The translations under genes were made by a program, and so were the position numbers. The notes under the pieces were generated by a model. It had not been told where the DNA came from, did not search any database, and worked only from the letters and a program-made list of their open reading frames with translations. A DNA stretch of 64,000 nt from Gemmatimonas phototrophica (GTDB lineage: Bacteria > Gemmatimonadota > Gemmatimonadetes > Gemmatimonadales > Gemmatimonadaceae). The stretch covers positions 3,224,001-3,288,000 of the forward strand of contig NZ_CP011454.1 of the NCBI RefSeq assembly GCF_000695095.2, in the 5' to 3' direction. How positions within the stretch are numbered: the first letter of the stretch is position 1; every line of letters begins with the position of its first letter. Below, piece after piece: positions 16,300 through 25,643 of this stretch.

Positions 16300-19209
16300 C
16301 TACCGGCCGGCGTCGAGATCGTTCCAGTTGAGAATGGCGTTGAAGCCCAGAAAGTACGTGCCCTGCGTCTGCCAGCGCCAGAACGGACGAATGGCGAACA
16401 TCACGACGTGTCCTTTACCCAACGGCGCGTCAATCAGCTGCGCGCGATTCTGTAGCGCTTCCCCACCGGCGAGCGTGCCGGAGAGCAGCATGTCGGCCGC
16501 GTTCGCGGGGAACTGCATGATCACGCGCGGTCGCGTGCCGTCGATGCTCGCGGCCCCTCCGAATGCTCCGGCGCCACCAGTGCCGCCACGACCGGCTGGT
16601 GCTCCACCAGCTGCCGCGGGCCGGCCAGCGGCCACCGGCATGGGGGTGCCGGTGCTATCCGACATGTTCCAGCTCCAGGTGGAGAGGCGGAGCGGATTGG
16701 CGTTGGGTGTGGTGTTCTGCATCATCGCGGCGGCACCGCTGCCGCTGCCTACGCCGGCGAAGACACCCGCCGAACCACCCACGTTCATGACGGGGTCCTG
16801 ATTGAAATACACCGGCAACTGAGCGTCGAATCCGTACGCGATGGGACTCTTCCGGTCGGCCACCACGCCGCGCAAAATCGTGCCGCGCGCGAAGAGCTGG
16901 CTGGGTGACTCGATGGTCACGCCGTTGGTGAGGTTGTACGCCGGGAAGATCGTGGACGTACTGCCTTCCACAATGAGCGTGCCACCGGCCTGCACGAACT
17001 TGTACAGCTCCGTGAGCCCTTCAATGCCCAACCCACCACGAATGTCCTCGGCCGAATCATTCGCGCCGAGGTTGGGCGTCTTGGGCGACTTCTTGTAGGG
17101 GAGCGGTGTGTCGCCGTTCTTGATGATACCGGCAATGTGCGACTGCGCACTGCCACCCACGTGCGGATAGATGATCACATCGTACTTGGCGCGCAGGTTC
17201 CCCTTTCGCAGTTCGATGTCGCCGAAATAGTTGTATGGCACGCCGTAGGTATCCAATGCCGCGCGCACCCACCCTTCATCCTGCGTGCGCTGCCAGGCGT
17301 GGGCGTATCCAATGCGCGGCAGGTCGAGCTCGTGCATCTTGACCGTGGGCACAGTGGCAACAGCCTGCGCCGTGATGCCCAACTCCTTAAGCGACGCCTC
17401 GATCTTTGCGCGATCGCCAGCGGGAATGATGAACGCGCCGGCGCGGAACGTGCGCCCCGCCGCCTCGAACGACGCTTCAGCCGCGTGCATCTTGGTGGTG
17501 GCAAAGGCCGTGCGGAACTTCATGAGGTTGTTGTCGGTGGTGTGATCCACCAGCAAGACCGCTCCGGTGCCATCAATACCACCAGCGGCGCGCACCTTGT
17601 CGATCACCGGGTTCATGGCCACGGTGAGGATGCTCTGTTCCATGACCGGCAGCACCGCCACGTTGCGCATGAACTGGAAAGTCCAGCCGGTGTCGTCGTA
17701 CGGGCGCGGGTTCTGCGGCGTGTAGTTCTGAATGCTGAAGTACATGTCGGCCAACGTGCGGAACGGCTGATCGCCGCGCACCACCCAGTCGCCAGGCTGC
17801 ACACTTACATTGCCCGCCTTGTACGCCGCCGCGGCCACATGAATTTCGAGCCCCTGCTTGCGCAGTTCGTTCACGGCGTCGGCCGCATCGGCCTTGCGAC
17901 GCTGCGCTGCAGGAATGACCCACGCGTACGGGCCGGCGCCGGTCTTGCCCTTCTCCATGGCGCGCTTGTTCTTGATCCAGTAGTTCTCGAGGTAGTTGGC
18001 CTTGTTGTCCGCAAAGTGCTTGAGCGAAATGAGCACCGCCGACTGCTGGATGTTCGTATTGTTGCGCGGGCCCCACTTGATGTACGACAGCGGCGGATTT
18101 GGACGGAACCACTCGCGGCTGGTGGTCGTGGCCGGCGGACGCACTTCGTAGTTGTCCGGGCCGTAGCTCTGCACTTCGTAGAAGCGGCCAATGGCGTTCT
18201 TGGTGTGCGCCACGAAGAACATGTAGTTGGGCGTCCAGCCGTCGTAGAAGCCGTACGTCCACACGCCCGGCACGCCGCGCTTGGTCATTTCGCGCACGTC
18301 TTCCTGCGCGAAGGTCCACCACTCGGTCACCGTGATGGGGTCGATAGCATCGTTGTACGGGCCGGTACCGGTGCTGCTGTACAGGTACGTTACCGACTCA
18401 TGCAGGTCGTGCATCACCTGCGGCTTCCAGGCCAGGTAGAAGTCGTTCACGTTTTTGGTGAGCGACAGGAACTGCCCCATGCCGTCGCGGTTGTTGTCGT
18501 GTGCGACGTACTTGCCCCAGTACATGAGGGGGAGCCGCGCCGCACCGGCGGGAAGCGTCTTGTTGTAGTAGTACGTATCCACATGCTTCTCACGGCCATC
18601 CACTTCAATGACGGGCGTGATGAAGGTGATGATGTTGTTGCGAATCGCCTGGATATACGGGCTCTCCTGCACAATGAGCCGGTAGGCCAGCTCCTGAAGC
18701 ATTTCGGGGCCGCCGGTTTCGGGCGAATGGATGCCACTCGTGAGCCAGTACATGGGCTTGGTGGTCCCAATGAGGCGCTTCGCTTCGGCCTCGGTGGTTT
18801 TGCGCGGGTCGGTCAGCGCGGCAATGTCACCCTTGTACTTGTCGAGATTGGCAATGGTCGCGCTGTCAGCAATGGCGAGCACCACCATGTCGCGCCCTTC
18901 TTCGGTCTTGCCAATGGTCCAGTACTTGGCCCGCGGCGAAGCCTTGGCCAGCGCCTCAAAGTAGCGGTGGATGTCCTTGGCATAGGTGAGCTCGCCCGGC
19001 GTACCCACAATGCGCCCGTGGAACTTGAGCGGCGTGGGCACGGTGGCCGAGGCCGGCAGATGGTCCACCAGCTCGGTCGTGATGCGCGGGTCCTGCAGGT
19101 GTTCCTTGATTTTCGCCGTATACTCGGCGTCGATCGCCTGCTGCGCCTGGGCGGCAGCCGGCAGCGCGAGCATGGCGACAGCCAGGGCCGATTTGCGCCA
19201 GTAATGCAT
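16300..19209 (-). CDS. Large secreted M14 family zinc carboxypeptidase
   Basis: A 969-residue exported metallopeptidase. The signal peptide ends near AAQAQQ. The M14 domain covers roughly residues 60-420: the zinc ligands start with H161-S-P-E164 (the HxxE motif), preceded by EEGRDMVVLAI and followed by VIEVDGREK, HDNNRDG and HDLHES, which supply substrate-binding Asn/Arg and the third zinc His. Beyond it are ~550 residues with a class I glutamine-amidotransferase-like alpha/beta region (YPHVGGSAQSHIAGI) and a Gly/Ala-rich insert at about 840-880. This extended form is common in Bacteroidota and Gemmatimonadota. Probable role: degradation of external peptides. A long open frame on the other strand is a coding shadow. 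Confidence 0.9.
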   Translation of the reverse strand: MHYWRKSALAVAMLALPAAAQAQQAIDAEYTAKIKEHLQDPRITTELVDHLPASATVPTPLKFHGRIVGTPGELTYAKDIHRYFEALAKASPRAKYWTIGKTEEGRDMVVLAIADSATIANLDKYKGDIAALTDPRKTTEAEAKRLIGTTKPMYWLTSGIHSPETGGPEMLQELAYRLIVQESPYIQAIRNNIITFITPVIEVDGREKHVDTYYYNKTLPAGAARLPLMYWGKYVAHDNNRDGMGQFLSLTKNVNDFYLAWKPQVMHDLHESVTYLYSSTGTGPYNDAIDPITVTEWWTFAQEDVREMTKRGVPGVWTYGFYDGWTPNYMFFVAHTKNAIGRFYEVQSYGPDNYEVRPPATTTSREWFRPNPPLSYIKWGPRNNTNIQQSAVLISLKHFADNKANYLENYWIKNKRAMEKGKTGAGPYAWVIPAAQRRKADAADAVNELRKQGLEIHVAAAAYKAGNVSVQPGDWVVRGDQPFRTLADMYFSIQNYTPQNPRPYDDTGWTFQFMRNVAVLPVMEQSILTVAMNPVIDKVRAAGGIDGTGAVLLVDHTTDNNLMKFRTAFATTKMHAAEASFEAAGRTFRAGAFIIPAGDRAKIEASLKELGITAQAVATVPTVKMHELDLPRIGYAHAWQRTQDEGWVRAALDTYGVPYNYFGDIELRKGNLRAKYDVIIYPHVGGSAQSHIAGIIKNGDTPLPYKKSPKTPNLGANDSAEDIRGGLGIEGLTELYKFVQAGGTLIVEGSTSTIFPAYNLTNGVTIESPSQLFARGTILRGVVADRKSPIAYGFDAQLPVYFNQDPVMNVGGSAGVFAGVGSGSGAAAMMQNTTPNANPLRLSTWSWNMSDSTGTPMPVAAGRPAAAGGAPAGRGGTGGAGAFGGAASIDGTRPRVIMQFPANAADMLLSGTLAGGEALQNRAQLIDAPLGKGHVVMFAIRPFWRWQTQGTYFLGFNAILNWNDLDAGR

Positions 19210-19315
19210 GTGAGCTCCGGGGGGTTCGGGGTATTGCTCATGCTACGCGCGGGACCCGCCGTTCGCTCGGCTCGCAGGGGCTCGACGGCGGGTATCCGTT
19301 CACTCCACAGTGGGA

Positions 19316-19425
19316 TTGAACAGCTCGTCGGAGGGCACGGAGGAACGGAGTCACGGAGAACAGTCATATGGAACGGATCTCCTCCGTGCCCTCCGTCCCT
19401 CCGTGAACTCCCGCAAGCTGTTCAA
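19316..19425. repeat. Two-tier inverted repeat with CGGAG-type direct repeats
   Basis: Outer arms 19316-19325 and 19416-19425 and inner arms 19330-19344 and 19380-19394 are both perfect reverse complements. The space between contains several ACGGAG/CACGGAG copies and their complements. It lies in the divergent gap between the M14 and DUF1028 genes, so it is not a simple terminator. Confidence 0.75.
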
Positions 19426-19454
19426 CGGTCCGGCCCAAGCACCATATTCACCGC

Positions 19455-20228
19455 ATGCGCCTCACTACTATCGCCGTCATCCTCGGCCTGGCCATCGCGC
19501 CGGCCCTCCCCGCCCAGAGCAGCAACGCGGGCAACTTCTCCACTATGCCGCCCGCGCCGTGGCCGCCGGTGGCGACTTTCTCCATCCTCGGCTACGACCC
19601 GGCGACGGGCGAAGTGGGGGGCGCGGTGCAGAGCCGCGTGTTCTCGGTAGGCAACGGCGTGCTGTGGGCCGAGGCCGGGGTGGGTGCGGCGGCCACGCAG
19701 GCCATTGTGGATGTGTCGTACGGGCCGCAGGCCATTGCGCTGCTGCGCGGCGGCATGAAGCCGGCCGATGTGATCAAGAAAGTCTGGGAGAGCGACCCCG
19801 ACCCGCGCCCCACCGATTGGACCAAGTTCGGCCGGCAGTTCGCCGTGATCGACATGCAGGGTAATGTGGCCGCGTATACGGGCCCCAAGGCCAGCGAGTG
19901 GGCGGGTGACAAGCAGGGCAAGTACTGCACGGCCCAGGGCAATATTCTCGCTGGGCCCGACGTGGTGAGCGGCATGGTGAAGGCGTTCGAGGAAACGCCC
20001 GGGCATCTGTCGCTACGCCTGCTCGCCGCGCTGGAAGCGGGGCAACTGGCCGGCGGTGACAAGCGTGGCATGCAGAGCGCCGCCATGCTCATCGTGAAAA
20101 AGGACGGCGGCGTGTGGCTGCACAACGACGTGGTGCTGCGTCTGCAGGTGGACGACAATCCCGAGCCCATCAAAGAACTCCGCCGCCTGGTGGAGAAGGC
20201 CGCCTCACAGCGCCGCCCCCGTCGATAA
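19455..20228 (+). CDS. Secreted DUF1028 family protein
   Basis: A 257-residue protein with a signal peptide cleaved near LPAQSS. The DUF1028 body is clear: ATFSILGYDPATGEVGGAVQS at the start, then VGNGVLWAEAGVGAAATQA, a YGPQ...LLRGG segment and the closing LRLQVDDNPEPI. The family is predicted to have an Ntn-hydrolase-like fold; activity is not established. The following phosphatase gene starts within the stop codon (TAATG), so the two are translationally coupled. Confidence 0.9.
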   Translation: MRLTTIAVILGLAIAPALPAQSSNAGNFSTMPPAPWPPVATFSILGYDPATGEVGGAVQSRVFSVGNGVLWAEAGVGAAATQAIVDVSYGPQAIALLRGGMKPADVIKKVWESDPDPRPTDWTKFGRQFAVIDMQGNVAAYTGPKASEWAGDKQGKYCTAQGNILAGPDVVSGMVKAFEETPGHLSLRLLAALEAGQLAGGDKRGMQSAAMLIVKKDGGVWLHNDVVLRLQVDDNPEPIKELRRLVEKAASQRRPRR

Positions 20229-21352
20229 TGCGTCCCGTCTGCTCCCTGCTCCCTGCCTCCTGCCTCCTGCTGCCTGCTTTTGCGCTGCTCCTGAGTAGCA
20301 CGGCCGTCGCACAGTCCTCGACGCCACCAAAGGCGCCCCAGTCAGAGTACGTCGTTCTCGTTCTCACCGACGGCCTCCGCTGGCAGGAGGTCTTTCGCGG
20401 CGCCGACAACGCGCTGTTGCAGCGCAAGTACGTGAACGATACCACCGCGCTGCGTCGCGACTTCTGGCGCGACACCCCGGAAGCGCGTCGGGAAACGCTG
20501 CTCCCGTTCCTCTGGGGCACCGTGGCGAAACAGGGGCAGATTTTTGGCGACAGCGCTGCCCAGAGCGCGGCCCGGGTGATGAACCGCTTTCGCTTTTCGT
20601 ATCCGGGGTACAGCGAAACGTTTACGGGATTCTTCGACCCCCAAATCAACAGCAACGGGTTCAAGCCCAATCCCAACACCACCGTCTTTGAGTGGCTCAA
20701 CAAAGACCCGGCGTATCGCGGACAGGTGGCCGCCTATGCCACATGGAACGCGTTCCGTCGCATCATCAACACGGAGCGCAGCGGCGTTCCCGTGTATGAC
20801 GGCTGGGATCGTGGTGCGGCACCATTTATGGACGACAAGAGCACGCTGTTGCAGGAGCTGTACCGCACCACCACGCAACTCTGGCCCGATGTGGCCTTCG
20901 ACGCCCTGATGCATCAGTCGGTGATCGTGCAGATGAACACCGCCATGCCCAAGGTGCTGTTCCTTGGCTACGGCGAAACCGACGAATACGCCCACAGCGG
21001 GCGCTACGATCTGTATCTGCGCAGTGCGCAGCAGGTCGATCGCTATCTGTCGCAGCTCTGGTCGCGCTTCCAGACAGACCCACGTACCCGAAACAAGGTC
21101 ACGTTGCTGATCAGCACCGATCACGGTCGCGGCTGGGGCGCCGAGTGGACCGATCACGGCGAAGAGGTGAACGGCGCCGAGTATATCTGGAGCGCGGTGA
21201 TTGGCCCGGATATCCCCGCGCTGGGGGTGCGGCGGAATACACCCACGCAGCAAGCGCAGATGGCCGCGACTATTGCGGCGGTGCTGGGCAAGGACTGGCG
21301 AGCCGCCGCGCCGCGGGCGGCGGTGGCGTTGCCCATCTTCCGGGAACGCTGA
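20228..21352 (+). CDS. Secreted alkaline-phosphatase-superfamily protein (sulfatase/phosphatase type)
   Basis: A 374-residue exported enzyme of the alkaline phosphatase/nucleotide pyrophosphatase superfamily. ATG 20228 shares its A with the DUF1028 stop codon. The signal peptide is long and Leu-rich, cleaved near VAQSS. Metal-site motifs visible are VLTDGLRWQEVF at about residues 42-53 (metal Asp, nucleophile region), YGETDEYAHSG in the middle (Asp/His ligands) and LISTDHGRG near residue 300 (Asp-His pair). The nucleophile is not obvious, so the reaction (phosphomonoester, phosphodiester or sulfate ester) stays open. A large hairpin follows. Confidence 0.82.
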   Translation: MRPVCSLLPASCLLLPAFALLLSSTAVAQSSTPPKAPQSEYVVLVLTDGLRWQEVFRGADNALLQRKYVNDTTALRRDFWRDTPEARRETLLPFLWGTVAKQGQIFGDSAAQSAARVMNRFRFSYPGYSETFTGFFDPQINSNGFKPNPNTTVFEWLNKDPAYRGQVAAYATWNAFRRIINTERSGVPVYDGWDRGAAPFMDDKSTLLQELYRTTTQLWPDVAFDALMHQSVIVQMNTAMPKVLFLGYGETDEYAHSGRYDLYLRSAQQVDRYLSQLWSRFQTDPRTRNKVTLLISTDHGRGWGAEWTDHGEEVNGAEYIWSAVIGPDIPALGVRRNTPTQQAQMAATIAAVLGKDWRAAAPRAAVALPIFRER

Positions 21353-21364
21353 CGCGCGTACGGG

Positions 21365-21461
21365 AACTGATCGCACGAGGGCATCCAAGACATCAAAGGC
21401 ATCCGAGAGATTTCTGTTCTCGGATGCCTTTGATGTCTTGGATGCCTTCGTGTAATCAGTT
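21365..21461. repeat. Near-perfect 44-base inverted repeat (9-base loop)
   Basis: Arms 21365-21408 and 21418-21461 match at 41 of 44 positions across a 9-base loop. It sits between convergent genes and can terminate both, but the stem is far longer than a terminator needs. The arms contain internal near-repeats (GGCATCC and the ATCAAAG/ATCCAAG type). Confidence 0.85.
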
Positions 21462-21488
21462 CAGCGATCTCGCGCTACATCAAGTCCC

Positions 21489-24400
21489 TTACGGGACCTT
21501 GATCCCCGCCGCCGCGAGCGCCGACGTGAGCGCCGGCAACGACGTAGCCTTCACGGTGGCCACCGCCGCCGACTGGGTGACGAGTTCCTTGCGGAGCTGT
21601 GCCAGCAGTGCCCGCTGCGTGGAGGAGACCGGGAAGCTCGAGCCCAGTACGCTGTTCAGGCCACCCGCGCGGCCGGAGAACGTCATGTCCGGTGCGCCCG
21701 AGGCGCCACGGTTTTCGTCTTCCATGTCACCCTGCGGGGGGGTGGGCGCGGCGCCACCGGCACCACGGGCCGCAAACTGCGCGGCGCGCGCGGCCGGCGT
21801 GGCCCCAATCTCCGTCGTGAAGGTCGAGAGCACCTTGTCCACGCTGGCCATCTGCGCCTTGAGTGCGGGCGTGAGCTTGGCGCTGTCGGCGGTGGCCGCC
21901 TTTTTCACGTCGGCGAACGTGCGCATGGTGCTGTCGGCGGCGCTCTGTGCGTCGGTCACGCTCTTCTGAAAGCGCACCACTTCCAGGCGGAACGCGTCAA
22001 GCGACTGCAGTTCCCCCTGCGACATCGTCTGCTCCGGGTCAGGGAGCAGCGTGAATTTGCGCGCCACAACCGTGGCTGCACCCGTGGCGGGCGTAATCGT
22101 GAGGTGCGCCGTGTAGCTACCCGGCACCGCCGGATACGACCGCGCCCCGCCCCCACCAAAACCACCGAAGCCACCGCCGCCGCCCTGTCCGCGGCCACCG
22201 GTCGGGGCCGCCGTGGCCACGCCCGTGAGCGGTGCGCCCACGCGCATATCCCACACGGGGCGATACATGCCCGCTTTGGCGTTGGCTGGCAACTCACGCA
22301 CCACACGCCCACCTGCGTCGATGATCTCAAGCTTGGCCTTTGCGTCCGCCGGCGCGTTGTTCACGAGATACGCGAGCCGGACGCCATGCTCCGGGTTCTG
22401 CCCCGTAAAGCCCGTGGAACCCATGCCACTGTTGCGGCTGCCGTCGAGCTGGAACGCCAGCTCGTTGCGCGCCGGGAAGAGATACGCCACGCTGGCCCGC
22501 TTGGCCGCCGCGAGATGCTCCAGCGCCGACAGGTCGTCGAGGATATACACGCCACGTCCGTGCGTGCCCACGACCAGGTCGTTCCACCGTTCCTGAATGG
22601 CCAGATCCCACACCGGCACGCCGGGCATGCCGCCCTTGAGCGCCGTCCAGGTGGTCCCGCCATCAATGGTGAAGAACACGCCAAACTCGGTGCCCACGAA
22701 CAACAGGTTCGGTTCACGGTGATGTTCGCGGATCACCTGCACCGGACCCAGCGCCGGCAGGTTGCCGGTGATGCTCGTCCACGTGGCGCCAAAGTCCGTG
22801 CTCTTGTAGACGTACGGCTTCATGTCGTTGCTGCGGTGGCCGTCAAACGTGGCGTACACCGTGCCGTCGGCGTGCGTGGACAGCTGCACGCCGCTCACGT
22901 ACGTGGTGTCGGGCACGCCGGCAAAGGTCATGACGCGCGTCCACGTCTGGCCGTCGTTGCGCGTCACGGCTACGACGCCGTCGTCAGTCCCCACCGCCAA
23001 CACCCCGGCGCGGCGCGGCGATTCGCTCACCGCACTGATGTTGCCAAATGCCGCGGTGCCTTCGTGCAACCCCAGCGCATCGCGCGGCGGCACACTGCCG
23101 CGCATGGGGAGCTGGTTGCGATTCAGGTTGCGCGTGAGATCGGGGCTGATGGTCTTCCAGGAGTCGCCTCGGTCACGGCTCTTGAAGAGATGATTGGCCG
23201 CGAAATACACCGTGCCACCCACATGGCGCGACGGCACGATGGGCGCACTCCAGTTGTAGCGGTGACGCTCGCCATTCGTGGCGGGCGGCTTGATGCCCTT
23301 GGTCTGTCCCGTCTTGGCGTTGTACCGCTGAATGCCGCCGTTCTGCGACTCCGCGTACACCACATTCGGGTCGAACTTGTCGGTCACGTTGAAGAAGCCG
23401 TCGCCGCCCGCCATGCGCACCCAGTCGGCGTTGGTCGGGCCGAAGCTGTTGCGTGTGCGATTGGGCCCTCCCCACGTCTGGTTGTCCTGCAGACCGCCGT
23501 ACACATGGTAGAACGGCCACTGGTCGTCCACCGAAATGGCGTAGAACTGCGCGCCCACGATGTTCTCGTTGTTGTACCACGTGCGACCACGATCGTACGT
23601 GATGTCGAGCCCACCGTCATTCCCCATCACGTGGTGATCGGGATCTTCCGGGTTGATCCAGAGGGCGTGGTGATCGCTGTGCACGCCGCCACCGCCGGCG
23701 TAGCCGCGCCACGTCTTGCCGCCATCATACGACTCCGTGCTGCCCACATTGAGGCGCACCACATGTTCGGCATCGGAGGGGTCGCAGCGCACCTGGGAGT
23801 AGTACCACGCCGTGCCATTGCTGCGATCGGTCTGCCGCCACGTGGCGCCGGCATCGTCGCTGCGATAGAAGCCGTTGGCGGTGCCCTTGGCGCTCACGCT
23901 GGCGTACAGCGTGTTGGGGCGCGAGCGGCAGATGGCCAGACCAATGCGCCCCGCGTCGCCCGTGGGGAGGCCACTGGTCAGACGCGTCCACGTTTTGCCG
24001 GCGTCGGCGGTCTTCCAGATGCCGCTCTCCGGGCCGCTGGGCAAAAAGCCGTACGCCCGACGTTCACGCTGATACGACGCGGCGTACAGAATGTCCGGGT
24101 TGTTCGGATCCATCACGATGTCGGTGAAGCCGGTGTGCTCCGACAGGGCCTTGGTGTTCGTCCACGTCTTGCCACCATCGACCGTCTTGAACACGCCACG
24201 CTCACCGCCCGGCGCCCACAGCGGCCCCATGGCCGCCACGTACACGACATCCGGGTCACGAGGATCGATCACCATGCGCCCGATGTGCTGCGTCTTGGGG
24301 AGCATGGGCTTGGACCACGTCTTGCCGCCATCGGTGCTCTTGAACACGCCCACGCCCCACGAGGAGCTGCGCATGTTGTTGGATTCACCGGAGCCGGCCC

Positions 24401-24764
24401 ACACCACATCGCCGTTGGACGGCGCCACCGCCACGGCCCCCATGGAGCCCACGCCGATGGCGTCGGACACGGGCGCCCAGGTGAGGCCGGCGTTGGTCGT
24501 TTTCCAGATGCCACCCGTGGCGACGGCTACGTACATGGTGGTGCCCAGGCGGCCCCCACGCACCGAGCGCGGGGCTTCCACCACCGCGATGTCGGTAATG
24601 CGGCCGCTCATCGAGGCGGGGCCGATATTGCGATAGGTCAGCGCGCCAACGAGCTGCGAATCGGGGAGCGCCCCCTGGGCGGCGAGCAGCGTCGGCAACA
24701 GCAGGCCGGCAGCCAGCGGAGCGAGCGCCCGGCGGTAGCCGGCGCGCAATACGAGTGGGGACAT
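21489..24764 (-). CDS. Large secreted BNR/VPS10-type beta-propeller protein
   Basis: A 1091-residue protein with a Sec signal peptide (cleavage near LLAAQGA). From about residue 40 to 720 it consists of many sialidase/BNR-type repeats, each with an Asp-box pattern (S-x-D-x-G-x-T-W: KSTDGGKTW, KTADAGKTW, RSDDAGATW, KSTDFGATW, TIDGGTTW), as in VPS10/sortilin and photosystem-assembly YCF48-like propellers. A linker rich in Gly/Arg (about 855-885) and a helical C-terminal ~200 residues complete it. Such proteins are often labelled glycosyl hydrolases, but the propeller alone does not show sialidase activity and no catalytic Arg triad is evident. Likely a binding or peptidase-associated surface protein. 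Confidence 0.85.
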   Translation of the reverse strand: MSPLVLRAGYRRALAPLAAGLLLPTLLAAQGALPDSQLVGALTYRNIGPASMSGRITDIAVVEAPRSVRGGRLGTTMYVAVATGGIWKTTNAGLTWAPVSDAIGVGSMGAVAVAPSNGDVVWAGSGESNNMRSSSWGVGVFKSTDGGKTWSKPMLPKTQHIGRMVIDPRDPDVVYVAAMGPLWAPGGERGVFKTVDGGKTWTNTKALSEHTGFTDIVMDPNNPDILYAASYQRERRAYGFLPSGPESGIWKTADAGKTWTRLTSGLPTGDAGRIGLAICRSRPNTLYASVSAKGTANGFYRSDDAGATWRQTDRSNGTAWYYSQVRCDPSDAEHVVRLNVGSTESYDGGKTWRGYAGGGGVHSDHHALWINPEDPDHHVMGNDGGLDITYDRGRTWYNNENIVGAQFYAISVDDQWPFYHVYGGLQDNQTWGGPNRTRNSFGPTNADWVRMAGGDGFFNVTDKFDPNVVYAESQNGGIQRYNAKTGQTKGIKPPATNGERHRYNWSAPIVPSRHVGGTVYFAANHLFKSRDRGDSWKTISPDLTRNLNRNQLPMRGSVPPRDALGLHEGTAAFGNISAVSESPRRAGVLAVGTDDGVVAVTRNDGQTWTRVMTFAGVPDTTYVSGVQLSTHADGTVYATFDGHRSNDMKPYVYKSTDFGATWTSITGNLPALGPVQVIREHHREPNLLFVGTEFGVFFTIDGGTTWTALKGGMPGVPVWDLAIQERWNDLVVGTHGRGVYILDDLSALEHLAAAKRASVAYLFPARNELAFQLDGSRNSGMGSTGFTGQNPEHGVRLAYLVNNAPADAKAKLEIIDAGGRVVRELPANAKAGMYRPVWDMRVGAPLTGVATAAPTGGRGQGGGGGFGGFGGGGARSYPAVPGSYTAHLTITPATGAATVVARKFTLLPDPEQTMSQGELQSLDAFRLEVVRFQKSVTDAQSAADSTMRTFADVKKAATADSAKLTPALKAQMASVDKVLSTFTTEIGATPAARAAQFAARGAGGAAPTPPQGDMEDENRGASGAPDMTFSGRAGGLNSVLGSSFPVSSTQRALLAQLRKELVTQSAAVATVKATSLPALTSALAAAGIKVP

Positions 24765-24786
24765 GGCGGGACGAGGCAGGGAGTGC

Positions 24787-24805
24787 CGGGACCACCGCGG
24801 TCCCG
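24787..24805 (-). terminator. Short GC-rich hairpin upstream of the propeller gene
   Basis: Arms 24787-24793 and 24799-24805 (7 bp, 5-base loop) lie in the 115-base gap between two minus-strand genes. It could end transcription of the His-rich protein gene; no T run is present. Confidence 0.35.
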
Positions 24806-24879
24806 AGCCAATGGAAGTTTACGCTGCGGTTGGGGTTGCCGTTGCCGTCAGCGTGCTTTTGGGTGGGGCGAGGCCTCGA

Positions 24880-25473
24880 TCAATCGTGGCCGTGATCAGC
24901 CATGGCCTCGCCGCGGGCCAGCATCAGGTGGTGCATCTGGTGATGGTCGCCGCTGGCCATGAGCCCAATGAACCCCAGCCCGCGGATGCGCGCCGCCCCT
25001 GCGTCGCGGTCTCCGTCGCGGGCCGTCACCACCAACGTGACGCCGTCGGGGCGCTCCGTGCGGACGATGCGCGGCCCGCCCATCATCGCCACCATGGCCA
25101 CGTGCGCACCGGTCATGCGCTTGATAGCGGCAATGGTTTCGCCGGTCCCACGCACGACAAAGGTGGCACCGCCGGCCACCGGCGTGGCGGCAACGGTGCT
25201 GCGTAGCGTGACCAGATCCATGTCCCGCAGATGCTGCCGCAGTCGCTCGAGGTTCACCTTGGACCAATCGGTACTCGGATCGGCCTCGAGGAGTTTGACG
25301 ATCTCGGCAATGGTGGCAAACGCTGCCTGCCCGCCCTCAGTAGGCATGGTGGTGTGGGCCCCGCCCTGCGTATGCGCCAACGCCTGCGCCGCCACGGCAC
25401 GCAGAGGCACCGCACCCAGCAATCCGAGCAAGCAGGCAGACGTAGCACAGCGAAGCAGCCGAAGGGTGAGCAT
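24880..25473 (-). CDS. Secreted protein of unknown function with His-rich C-terminus
   Basis: ATG 25473 begins a typical signal peptide (cleavage near AVAAQA); the frame is open upstream to 25638 but lacks a better start. The mature 170 residues consist of a helical part with an alternating Trp/Leu pattern (DWSKVNLERLRQHL) and an alpha/beta part. The last ~35 residues hold six His and three Met (HHQMHHLM, ADHGHD), suggesting divalent-metal or copper binding. I recognise no family. It is divergent from the S9 hydrolase gene, with a 170-base gap that must carry both promoters. Confidence 0.5.
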   Translation of the reverse strand: MLTLRLLRCATSACLLGLLGAVPLRAVAAQALAHTQGGAHTTMPTEGGQAAFATIAEIVKLLEADPSTDWSKVNLERLRQHLRDMDLVTLRSTVAATPVAGGATFVVRGTGETIAAIKRMTGAHVAMVAMMGGPRIVRTERPDGVTLVVTARDGDRDAGAARIRGLGFIGLMASGDHHQMHHLMLARGEAMADHGHD

Positions 25474-25643
25474 GGGTCGAGTCTGAAGGGTGTTGGTGAG
25501 ATAGGGCTGGCGCCTTGCAGTGGCGCGTTCACATGACCACGACGGCCTCTCGACATCTCGGGGCGCGCCCCTAGCTTGTCGGTTGGCTCCGTACTTCTCG
25601 AGAAATAACGGGTCCCGGACCTCCTTCCATCCCCCCACCGCTC
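25474..25643. promoter_or_regulatory. Divergent promoter region
   Basis: A 170-base gap between the His-rich protein gene (minus) and the S9 hydrolase gene (plus). No repeat or operator stands out. Confidence 0.3.

Noticed and set aside
17137-19650. An 837-codon open frame on the plus strand opposite the M14 peptidase gene.
   Set aside because: It lies wholly antisense to a gene with clear zinc-site motifs. Its translation is rich in Arg, His and Val with no domain, as expected from high GC at third positions.
21489-24764. Sialidase.
   Set aside because: The Asp boxes indicate the propeller fold, but the Arg triad and Tyr/Glu nucleophile pair of sialidases are not evident.
22104-24962. A 952-codon open frame on the plus strand opposite the BNR/VPS10 propeller gene.
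   Set aside because: A coding shadow: antisense to a repeat-rich gene with many Asp boxes. The antisense translation is His/Arg-rich without structure.
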